Origin: Agaricus subrufescens
Lineage: Eukaryota > Basidiomycota > Agaricomycetes > Agaricales > Agaricaceae
Assembly: GCA_029945375.1 (NCBI GenBank)
Contig: JAQOTE010000025.1
Location: 105,767 to 169,766, forward strand
Reading direction: 5' to 3'
DNA length: 64,000 bases
Within the stretch, counting starts at the first letter, position 1. Every line of letters starts with the position of its first letter. Under the pieces are notes generated by a model. It was not told the DNA's origin, searched no databases, and worked only from the letters and a program-made list of their open reading frames with translations. The translations under genes and the position numbers were made by a program. Shown here in pieces: positions 1 to 8,894 of this stretch.

Positions 1-1796
1 GAACTAGTAGAGTCAATTCGTGTAATCGTTGTTTTGAATCAGCATGAATCAGTATGTTGTCCATGTAGATTATGACTCCTCCTGAGTCAATGAGGTCCTT
101 ATATATGGAGTTCATCATGGACTGGAATATTGCTGGTGAATTGGTCATTCCAAAGAACATAACCGTGGGTTCATAGAATCCTTGCAGTGTTCTGAAGGCA
201 GCTTTCCATTTGTCTCCTTGACGTATTCTGTTAAGACTACGACCGCAGAGTCGGAACTAGGCGGTTCCAATTTGGAGATAGGTGTTGGCCTCAGCGACGT
301 GAAGGCGCACTGTGCCCTCCAGCGGGTTCCGGATGCCTAGAGAGCGATAGCGGAATAGAACACGAGTTGCGGAACGCTTAGCGGGAAGATAGGAATCGAG
401 AGGGAATAGAATCTAAGTCGATTTCCAGACTGAGGAATAGATACAGGATTGCGGAACCTATATACGAAGGTATACAGGAGTAAATTACGGAAAAGGAATA
501 GTTCCGGAAAATAGAAATAGGAATCGGAATAGAGATATAGCAGTCGCATCGCATTAGGAATGAGTACCGATCCGGATACAGTCGCGTTGGCCGTTGGAAA
601 GTTACGGCCTGTGTTGCGTTGGTCGTAGAGCGACCGCGGGAGCGCAACCGTAGTTCCGGAAAGGGAACTACGGCATAACCGGCCAACCACTACCGGTTCC
701 GGGAAGCGGACTTACCAGTTAAAGGAACCCGAAAGACAACGGTCCCGAGCAGATCCCATCGAAAGGAAACTTGACAGCGGGATACCTTGGAACATACCGG
801 AAATGGAAATGGAGCGTTCTAGATAGAAAAGGAAACGTCGGGAATGATCGGAAAGTTCTGGAAACGGGATATAACATATTCTCACATTGTTGTATCCAAG
901 CCTGACGTCTAGCTTGGTAAAATATTTTGATCCTTTTAATTTGTTCATTATACTCGAAATATTAGGAATTGGGTAAGCATTCTTGATAGTATTCTGGTTT
1001 AGATATCAATAATCTTGGCATGGCCGTAAGTCTCCACTCTTCTTTCCTACAAAGAAGAATGATGATGCCATTGGCAATTCTGAAGGGCGGATACTGTATA
1101 TCCCTTTCATAGGTTTTCTTCTATAAACTTGCCCAATTCTCTTTCTTCTTTAGGTGTTAGAGCATATATCGGCATGCGTTTTGGTTTAAATTCCGGTATA
1201 AGATCAATTTTGTGATCCCATTCTCGTCGTGGGGGTAATCTTTCTGATTTTTGTTTGTCAAATACTTTGAGAAATCTATGATATCTTCTAGGTACGACTT
1301 TGAGTGGGTCAGATTCCTTTTTGAAATTAGCATTCTTTGCTAATTGTTGTGATGCATTTGTTTTGTAGTTGATCTCTTGGTAGATTCTATTTATAGAATT
1401 GATTTTGAGAGCATGTTTCAATGGTATTGGAATATGGTTTTCATCTCTCCACAATAATGATGGTGCCTGCCAATCAATATCTGGGTTGAATTTCTTTAAC
1501 CACATAATTCCCAAAAATAGTTTATGTTTGCCAAGAGAAACTATTCTTGGTTTGATTATCATTGTCTTGTTATTGATTGTGATTTTCATTTTAACGTAAT
1601 GAGAGCATTTTCCCGCAGAGTTTCGTGATCCGTCTGCATTCAATGTATATCGCACTTCTTTTAGTGGATATTTTTGGAGATGATAGTTGTCAACTAATTG
1701 ATGATCGACAAAGTTTCCGCTAGCTCCTGAATCTAGTAGAGCTTCAATGTCGTGTCGATCGTTTTTGGTGTGTAGTTTCGTTGGGACTAAAAGTGT
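1..1796 (-). pseudogene. Ty3/Gypsy pol fragment: retropepsin and reverse transcriptase, split by a solo LTR
   Basis: The frame is open from 1796, just after a TGA at 1797-1799. The retropepsin active site ALLDSGASGN lies near 1745-1715. After a linker comes the RT start ([20 protein letters not shown], about 1190-1120) and [14 protein letters not shown] (about 920-882), where the frame stops at a 648-bp solo LTR. The protein resumes at 223 with RQGDKWKAAF and FFGMTNSPAIFQ, reaching the catalytic YMDN box (usual form Y-M/L-D-D) near 60-70. Removing the solo LTR and one copy of its 5-bp target duplication restores a continuous RT. RNase H and integrase are not in the window. Confidence 0.85.
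229..876. mobile_element. Solo LTR (648 bp) inside the Ty3/Gypsy RT
   Basis: The insert begins TGTTAAGAC and ends GATATAACA, so its termini are inverted (TGTTA / TAACA). It is flanked by perfect 5-bp direct repeats TATTC at 224-228 and 877-881. Removing it joins the two halves of the RT reading frame exactly. No gag or pol remains inside, as expected after recombination between the two LTRs of a complete element. The interior is rich in TTCCG/CGGAA words and differs in sequence from the host element's own LTR, so it comes from another LTR family. Confidence 0.9.
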
Positions 1797-1849
1797 TCAT
1801 CCTGATGATTTCTGAAGATCAATTTGATCGATTTGATCTTCAGAGGTAA

Positions 1850-3100
1850 TTAAAAATTTTCAGCATATTCATGTGAAAATTCATCTAGGATGTCATCTAT
1901 GTCTTCATCTTCTAGATTGTAGACCATAGCATTTGGGTCTATTGGTGGTTGTGGTGGTTGCTGTGTTTTTCTTCTGGGATTTCCTCTAGGTCTTCCATTT
2001 CCTGGTTTAGTTGAGTATCTTGGTTTAGGTTTAGATTTTGGAGTGAACTTGTTAGTCTTGTCCATTCTCTTTGAATCTGAGAGTTTAAGGTAGGCCTTGC
2101 GTTCTGGACAGTTTGTGACCCAATGTCCTGTCTTATGACAAAAGAAACATTCTCCGTGTCGTAAGGCCTGTTTCTGTTCTGGTGTGAAGATTGTATTGAC
2201 AAAGGATTCGATTGTCTTTCGGTTTGAATTTCTTTGTCTAATGTGGTTGGCTTGTTCATCTTTGTAATCTTCTTCTTCACTGTCACTGTAGGATTCTTCG
2301 GATCCTGAGGTTTCATCGTCATCTGTGTGGATATCGAGCTCATTGATTGCATAGGTGAGTGCGTCAACGTCCATGTCCCATTCACTTCTTTGTCTGACTG
2401 GATTGTGATTGTATGGAGCATATCTTGGGTTCTGTCACTTATGTTTGGTTTTGCTGTGGTTCCTTGATGACTTGTAGTTGTTTGGTAGCTTAGGTTGCTT
2501 TCTGTATCTGTTTTTGATGATCTCGATGTCTTCAGCAGCTCTGGCAGCGGTTTTCCAAGCTTGTAAATCTTGTGGTTGTTGCCTGAGTGCTTCTTCTCTG
2601 ATTGAATCTTGTAATCCTGCTGCATAGTACGAGCAGAGGACGGTGTCATCTGTAATTCCAGATTGGCTTTTGAGGACTGAGAATTTGCTGTTGTATGATT
2701 GGATGTCCATTCCATGTGTCTGTCTGATGGCTCTGAGTTGTCTTTCGAGGTCTTGTTTTCTCTGGATTGGAGCAAACACTTGTTCCATTGCTGATTTGAA
2801 ATCTGCATAGGTTCCTGGGTTTGCTTGGTTTGTTTTGAACCAGTCTTGTTTCCAATCTGCTGCTGATCCTTTGAGTGATCCGAGTATGAAAAAGATTTTT
2901 GTCCTGTTGTCTGTGATGTTGAGGGATTCGAAGTAGATATCACATTCTTCGATCCATGTGTTGTAATGCTTTGGGTCTCCATAGTAGACTTGGGGTTTTT
3001 CGAACTTGATTGTTGCCATTGGTTGTCTTGGTGGGGTTGGTGTTCTTGGTGGTGATCTTGGTGGGCTTGGTGTTCCTGGTGGTGATCTTCTTGGTGGCAT
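1850..3100 (-). pseudogene. Ty3/Gypsy gag, main part with zinc knuckle
   Basis: One minus-strand frame from about 3100 to 1850 with a single in-frame TGA at 2435-2437. The first part starts with a proline-rich tract and holds the retrotransposon gag fold (TWIEECDIYFESLNI, then SAADWKQDWFKTNQ and the AMEQVFAPIQRKQDLERQL region). The part after the stop carries an acidic stretch, the CCHC knuckle CFFCHKTGHWVTNCPERK near 2150-2097, and a basic tail. The natural N-terminal region (3180-4032) is in another frame, so there is also a frame change near 3100-3250. Two lesions make it a pseudogene, although programmed frameshifting cannot be ruled out for the second. Confidence 0.8.
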
Positions 3101-3179
3101 TGGTGGTCTGGGCGGACTTGGCGTTCTTGGTGGTGAATTAGGTTGTGTTGGGGGTTGTGGTGGTGTTGGTGTTCTTGAG

Positions 3180-4032
3180 TGACTACGGCTCCTGGTGTGT
3201 AGTATTGTTTTCTGAGTTCCTGTGTTTGTTGGGCTAATTTGTTGAGATTGTTTTCCTTTATTAGAGCTTCTTTGTTGTGGAGTTTCTCCAAGCGTTGAAT
3301 AATTTTCAGGTAGTCCTGATCCTGAACTTGAAAGAAATCCTTCATAAGGTTTGTTAGTTCCGATAAGTTTTCACTTAATTTCTTGATCCACTTCTGAGGG
3401 GTATTCCTCGCTTCTATTAATTTGTCTGATAACGGCAAGCTGATGTTCTTGTTTGATTGCCTTTTGGTCAATGCACTGATATCTCTTTCTGTCTGATTCT
3501 TTGATATAGTACCAGACACTTTTTGCAGTGCTGAAGTAGACAGTTGTTTGGAGATTAGTGCTGAAGAACTGGATGGGGTTTGGTTGTTCCGTGATGATGT
3601 CACTTTGATTTTAATTGTCTTTGATGTGGGTGTATTGATTTCGACTGAATTGGTAACTTCTGATTCAGTTGTGGTAATTTTAGTTTTTACGTTTATTCCG
3701 TCTATGGTGCCTAAGTTATATTTGTTAGTTGATATATATTTATACCCTTCAGCTGGTGAGATTTGATTCTCGTCTCCCGCTGGCAATTTATCCTTTCCCT
3801 TTATAAAGGCGGATTTAAGTCTTTTCAGACAAGTTGTACTAGACAGTTTATAGTCTTTCTCTGGACTTCTGATCGTTCCTTCCACAGTACTAGATCCGTT
3901 TATAGTCATTCCAAACTCTGTACTGGACTTCGTGACTTCGTCAGTACCGATTCCGGTAACCTGAGATTCACTAGGATTCTCTAGCCTCTTCAGGCCTCCT
4001 ACAGTTGTGTTATGTGACCTGCTAGACTTCAA
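3180..4032 (-). pseudogene. Ty3/Gypsy gag N-terminal region
   Basis: An open minus-strand frame begins with ATG at 4032 and reads a low-complexity, Ser/Thr/Lys-rich sequence, followed by a likely coiled coil (IQRLEKLHNKEALIKENNLN, about 3300-3240) just upstream of the gag domain. The frame stays open to 1939, but beyond about 3180 it is His/Gln-rich out-of-frame reading of the proline-rich gag tract. I therefore take only 3180-4032 as the real N-terminal part, joined by a frame change to the gag entry at 1850-3100. Confidence 0.55.
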
Positions 4033-4278
4033 TTACGGTCTGCAGTCAGTACAACAACCGTCCCGTATATTTTATAAGCGCAACCTCGCTTAGCTGGTAG
4101 GCTCAGCCTCAACTATTTCCCTAGTTGGCAGGTGCCGTCAATCTCCCGGTAATAATAACACAAATAGTTTTTGGACAGCTTTGTGCTTTTATTACGACCC
4201 CTAAAATTGACGATCGCTAGCGTTTGTTTAGGGTTTTATGGGGCAGCAAACGGTTTCGTCTCCAAGCAACGGAGAAGG

Positions 4279-4291
4279 AACGTTTCTACTT
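4279..4291 (-). promoter_or_regulatory. Primer-binding site of the Ty3/Gypsy element, self-priming type
   Basis: In element sense the 13 bases AAGTAGAAACGTT lie two bases inside the 5' LTR. Their exact complement occurs in the LTR (plus strand 4518-4530), about 33 nt downstream of a TATA box, where the transcript should begin. This is the arrangement known from Tf1/sushi elements, in which the 5' end of the mRNA folds back and primes reverse transcription. No match to a tRNA 3' end is seen here. Confidence 0.6.
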
Positions 4292-4293
4292 AA

Positions 4294-4813
4294 TGTTATA
4301 GTGACCCCGGCCCGGTCCTAAGCTGGGGCGATACGTCACTACCAATAACTCGGTTACTGATAGAGCGTATCAAAGGAGCCTTCTCGGTTGAATGGAGATT
4401 CAACTTCAAAGGTAATAATACTGAGACGATTATACAAGCAAGAGAGGGAGCTTAGCAATTAAGACTTATAGGTTCTAGAGCTTTAGATAAAGGCTTAGTA
4501 TTAGTCTCCACCTAACCAAGTAGAAACGTTGTTTCTACATGGTCGAGTTGAGGGGTTTATATACTACAGCGAGTATCTACTTATGTAATACTAATAGGAG
4601 TCATATCCAGTCATAACTAGTCATAATAAGTCATATCAAGTCATATAAGTTCTCCAAGTCATTATAAGTCAGAATGACTCATGACTGTGAGTCGGAAGAT
4701 TCTTGACTTTGCTGACTAAGAAATATTATGTAAGAAAAGAGAAACAATATTCGATATGATTACATCAGCAAAGGTAGGCATATTAGATAAGAAAAGTAAT
4801 TGAAATCATAACA
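4294..4813 (-). repeat. 5' LTR of the Ty3/Gypsy element (520 bp)
   Basis: Termini are TGTTAT at 4294 and ATAACA at 4808-4813, a perfect 6-bp inversion. In element sense (minus) it contains six AGTCAT words and one TGACTCA word at 4599-4681, then a TATATAAA box (plus 4556-4563), then the AACGTTTCTACTT sequence complementary to the primer-binding site. This gives a readable promoter layout: upstream activator cluster, TATA, start site. The distal end cuts the Copia-type gag, whose apparent last codons ATG TTA TGA come from this LTR. Confidence 0.8.
4599..4681 (-). promoter_or_regulatory. AGTCAT repeat cluster upstream of the LTR TATA box (bZIP-like sites)
   Basis: AGTCAT occurs at 4599, 4609, 4619, 4629 and 4639, exactly 10 bp apart, again at 4657, and a full TGACTCA palindrome follows at 4675-4681. 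TGACTCA is the classical Gcn4/AP-1 site and AGTCAT is its half-site. The cluster lies about 40-120 bp upstream of the TATA box in element sense. Function as a stress-responsive activator is inference. Confidence 0.5.
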
Positions 4814-7277
4814 TCGATCCTCGGGGCGAATGGGCGCATTGACCCATGCTTGCAACTCGGGATTCATGTAAGATCTGAAACATGTGATTAGTAGAGGCAT
4901 GTGAAGAGGATGGGGACACTTGCGCGTACGACCCTTCCTTCGTATCCATATTGCCATCATACTCGTCTTCTTCATCTCCAAGAGAGATTAAATCTTCATC
5001 TTGATTCTTCTTCTCATCGATAAGGGAAGGCCCTTGCTCCACAACTTCCATTGACCTGAAGCCATCGATTGTGTGATCGATCGGGGATTCCGTTTCTTCC
5101 TCCGCCGGGAATGCTTCTTTGACGATGTCGACGCTTTCCGGGAGGTTGAGAACTACGTCCCCCAAGCGTTTGTCCCATGCAAGCAGGGCTTTCAGCTTGG
5201 CTTCTTGGTAGGGCGTGACCCTGCCAGTCCAAAGACGAGGATCAGTTGTCCTACAAACTGTTATGGCCAATAGGGTATTTGTGATGTCCATGTAATTCCC
5301 ATTTGGGTTCCACAAAAAAACGCGGCCATTGGTGTATTTGCCAATAGACCAGACATCCGGTGCCGGGTTAGACCGAAGTGTAACCGGATGTTTGCATTTC
5401 ATGGGGTAGACATGAACCCATTCATGCATCAAGGAATATTTTCGGTATTCGTGAACCCAACGATTGGTTTGACGATACCGGTCCAGATCAACATTGCCAT
5501 CATATGATGATTCCGGTGCACAAGGGATATGCAGGCGCCGGAAATAGCCATGTTGGGAATTGAATGATCGTTGATCATAAGGGATGAAGTCATCTGCACA
5601 AACCCCATAGAGTTCATTGCGAATTTCCGAAGATGTGATTGTGCAATTATCACCATCATCAGATTCATATGCCCGATAGATTTCCGAAGTAGTCACGGAC
5701 CAATGCGGGACAGCAGGGGGTGCAACATCTGCAGAAGTCAGGGACCAGCCATGTGGCGTTTCATCAAATGCCCAGCCATGATAGACATCGGAAGGGAGTT
5801 CCAGAGTCATTTTGTAATCCACGGGTTCCGAGGGTTCCCGTTGATTGTGGGCATATTCCGATTCCCGAATGGAATGATCATGGATTGTCCAGGCAGGATA
5901 TCCATCCGTACTGGGTAACCATGTTCTGTCATCCGTGGGATCAGAGACAGAAGTTCCAGGGGTCAGAGTAGGTGACGAATATTGAGGAATATCATTCCGC
6001 CATTCACAAATCCAATTATAAAATTGGTCAGATGTGGTTGAGTGGTCGGAAGTTTCATCGTCATCAGAATGATTCAGATGATTACAATTATGGCCATCGC
6101 AGTAAGGGTGTGCAATATGACCACAATTGAAGTGACAATCGCAATCCAAAGGTGAAGAGATAGGATAAATGATTTTGTCAGTGTGATATTCCTCTGGAGT
6201 AAGAACGGGAGAAAATGCACCGGAAGGAGCGGAGATAGGAGTAGATCCCATTGTCATGTTCTCGACCTTTCCTTGATGTATGCACTCCACCAGGGAGCGA
6301 GTGGAAGGAGCTGGTACTTCGGCTACCATGGGGAAGGCAATTGTGGATGCCGCATTGTAATCTGCAGGCACTTCCTCGATCTGGGCGACACCACCTTGGT
6401 TCTTGCCCTTGCCTTTGCCTCGGCCTCGTGTGCATTTGCACTTCTTCTCATTGCCATTGTTCTGGCCAGAAGGACCCTGTTGGGCCGGCTTCTGCTGCTG
6501 CTGCTGCTTCTGTTGTTGGGGAGCCGGAGGCTTTGACCCAGAAGCTTGTGGTTGACTGTTGTTACAGTTCCACTGGGGTTTCTGCTGGCCTTGTTGTCTA
6601 AACTTAGCCGCATTAGCAGTAGAATGAGGGTTGCACCAGGCACCCATAATCGCATCTCGTGCGGCATCAAACTCCATATCAGTGACCTTCTTTGAAGAGG
6701 CCAGCATGACTGAAGTCATGCCTTCAAGGTGTGGTGGTAATGCATTAAGTAGCATCATCACTTGAAGGGACTCGTGAATAGGAGCCCCCACATCGGAGAT
6801 TTGAGAGAAAATAGCGCGTAAATGCGCGATGGAACCAGATGGATCCGCTACATCAGGAACTTTAAATGTCATGGCTTCCATCAGCTTAGAATAGACAAAG
6901 GAAGGTCCACGAACCCCGTAAGTCTCTTTGAGCTTGGTCCAGAGGGCCTTGGCATCAGCGAAGCTTTCCCTGATCATATGATCGGGAAGAGCACTCTCAA
7001 TCACTGCAGTTGCCTGCAAGGAGAGAGCGTCTCTGGCATCGGTCTCTTTTATAAGAGCCTCAAGACCAGCAGCGTCATTGTCGCTCTTGGGTTCAGGGAC
7101 CTTGGGTAAGGTCTTTTCTGACCCGGAGACTTCCCACGCAGAAAGGGTGGTATCAGGGTGCCTCATCAAGATGAGGACGTTCCTAACACGGTGTGACCAA
7201 CTGTCCCAGTTGTCGACACCAGTGAGTTTGGGGAGAGTGTTGACGGAGATTCCATTTGCGGCCCTGCAACCTGGCAG
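4806..7277 (-). pseudogene. Copia-type gag-like ORF, C-terminus cut by Ty3 LTR
   Basis: The frame is open from a CTG at 7277 (no ATG in the first 35 codons). The N-terminal third matches the gag region of Copia elements: NGISVNTLPKLTGVDNWDSW, then ALWTKLKETYGV, LNALPPHLEGM and DAARDAIMGAW up to about residue 230. A Gln-rich and basic stretch CKCTRGRGKGKGKN stands where a zinc knuckle would be. The following 500 residues are acidic, rich in Trp and Tyr, and not recognised; no integrase or RT is present. The last codons belong to the Ty3 LTR, so the original C-terminus is lost. It could be a non-autonomous gag-only element or the start of a full element continuing left of the window. Confidence 0.7.
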
Positions 7278-7285
7278 TCAGTAAA

Positions 7286-7837
7286 TGTAATCTAGGGTAC
7301 GACAAACTCTATCTAAGGTTATATATAGAATCCAACAAAGGCTATCAACTCGTTTCAACAGCGAGTGATTGGGATAAATATAGAACTCAAGCTTCAGAGA
7401 AGCGAGATCTAAAATAGATCCACAGATCGTATCTCGAGCCGGAAAGGCGAAAGCGATTGCGGGGCCCATAACCTGTTGATAAAGTAGAGCTGCTACCTGC
7501 AGCATGGAGACGGATAGACTCACATTGCTATAATTCCTAAACAGTAGGAGGATTGAGGTAGTAGATAGAGTTGGTAAAGCTGAGAGAGCTTGTAGAGCAA
7601 AGTGAGAGAGGAAACTGAACTGCTATTCTATGGAATACATATAGAGTTTATATACTCGATAAAGAACCTCATAGTGGTAAAGGGTAATGTGAAACATACA
7701 GGTAAAACAGGAGTCCACAGAAGGAGTCCGCAGTGAACATGCATAAAACGATTAAAAAGGTGTGGCATAGTGCATAGTGCACAATAGTTGCTCATACACG
7801 TCATACTGAGCGTATAACTCGAGGTATTTCGTCAACA
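7286..7837 (-). repeat. Probable 5' LTR of the Copia-type element
   Basis: In element sense it runs from TGTTGACGAAATACC (7837) to CCTAGATTACA (7286), so it has TGT...ACA ends and lies directly upstream of the gag-like frame. It holds several TATA-like AT-rich words. A matching 3' LTR was not found in the window, so length and borders rest on the terminal dinucleotides and on position only. Confidence 0.5.
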
Positions 7838-8496
7838 TTGGCTCGGCTAGTGCAGGGGAGAGCTTCTGCTGCCCCCGTGACGAACCGCCTATTACTATAG
7901 AGTGTGACGTGAGTCTTTTCTCATTGGTTAAATTTTAAAGGTACTTTACAGGGGACCAATGATAAACGAAGAAAAGAACATGAATAACGTCGACAAACTG
8001 GTCTAATCATTATGACCTCACTCCACTCATTGTGACTTACTATGCGCTGTGGTAGAGTCATGAAATGGAGCAGTGAGGTCATACAAGGCCGTTGGCTAAA
8101 CAGTTGAGGTGTCGTTGGTTAAACGCCCTCACATGAGGCTTTGTTGGTTAAACATCCTCAGAACTTATTGGGTAGTTGGTTAAACACCCGAGGCTACGTT
8201 GGTTAAACGTCCTCAAACCAAGAAGGACCAGTCGTCGACCCAGCTAAGAGTTGTGTGGAGCGGAAGGGTGTAACTCCTGTTGCTGAGACATTTTGTCTTA
8301 GAATTGGCTTCTTTCCGCTCTCATCTACTCGACACTTTCTTCGTTGCCCTCCCAAGCCCTCCCTTTAAATAGAGCCCTTATTCGCTTGTTATAAATCCCG
8401 AATATATTGGCTCGGCTAGTGCGGGGGAGAGCTTCTGCTGCCCCTGTGACGAACCGCCTATTACTATAGAGTGTGACGTGAGTCTTTTCTCATTGG
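7837..8496. repeat. 660-bp unit bounded by 91-bp direct repeats
   Basis: The segments 7837-7927 and 8406-8496 are nearly identical (two differences seen), and both start and end with ATTGG. Between them lie 478 bp without an evident gene. The first copy abuts the Copia LTR. The unit may be a short non-autonomous element with terminal direct repeats or the trace of a tandem duplication; the termini are not the usual TG...CA. Confidence 0.6.
8091..8208. repeat. GTTGGTTAAAC short repeats, five copies
   Basis: GTTGG(C/T)TAAAC occurs at 8091, 8114, 8143, 8175 and 8198, spaced 23-32 bp, each followed within 10 bases by a CCTCA-, CCGAG- or TTGAGG-like word. The spacing is irregular, so it is not a simple tandem array. 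The role is unknown. Confidence 0.6.
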
Positions 8497-8512
8497 ACCA
8501 TGGAAAAAAACT

Positions 8513-8795
8513 ATGAGTATTTTTAGGAATCAAGAATTCTACGAATCAAAAACTCTAGATAAAGTCGAGCTGTTTATTCCATAGAAATCTATCTCGAACG
8601 TGAGACATGATACTATAAATAGATTTTAACGCGATTTCACCAACAAACCTGACAGTATTGACGGACGCAAACTGTCAGACATCGAAAATTCTAGACGATG
8701 GTAGTGGTGTTTTGCCCTACCTTCTAAATGTGCGATCAGTGTCCAGCGAGCCTGATCATATGGAAATCTACTAAGATAACCACTAAACGTCTCTT
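8513..8795 (-). pseudogene. Relic of the NACHT1 3' region
   Basis: The stretch AGTATTTTTAGG-ATCAAGAAT at 8516 matches 14571, the following 200 bp align loosely to 14571-14760, and 8766-8790 (TACTAAGATAACCACTAAACG) matches 15380-15400 inside NACHT1. The piece between, equivalent to 14760-15370, is missing. It is therefore a partial, internally deleted copy of the 3' end of NACHT1, placed at the downstream border of MFS1 just as NACHT1 borders MFS2. It is part of the local segmental duplication. Confidence 0.55.
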
Positions 8796-8894
8796 AATCT
8801 TATAATCTAACCGAAGCTCCTGCGCAAATGTTTCTTCAAAGCCCAAACAAAATCGACAAGGGATATATAACGAAAAAAACAACAGAAGACACGA

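Larger units (their letters stand above)
1..4813 (-). mobile_element. Ty3/Gypsy LTR retrotransposon, decayed, left end outside window
   Basis: Reading on the minus strand the order is 5' LTR (4294-4813), leader, gag (about 4032-1850, with breaks), retropepsin (DSGAS near 1735) and reverse transcriptase (1-1650), the gene order of Ty3/Gypsy elements as far as it can be seen; integrase, RNase H and the 3' LTR would lie left of the window. Gag carries a CCHC zinc knuckle. The element is no longer functional: gag has an in-frame TGA and a frame change, and RT is split by a solo LTR. It has itself inserted into the gag of the Copia-type element at 4814-7277. Confidence 0.88.

Noticed and set aside
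1939..3180. Continuation of the 697-codon gag-region frame through a His/Gln-rich stretch
   Set aside because: It is the out-of-frame reading of the proline-rich tract and gag core, which are coded in another frame.
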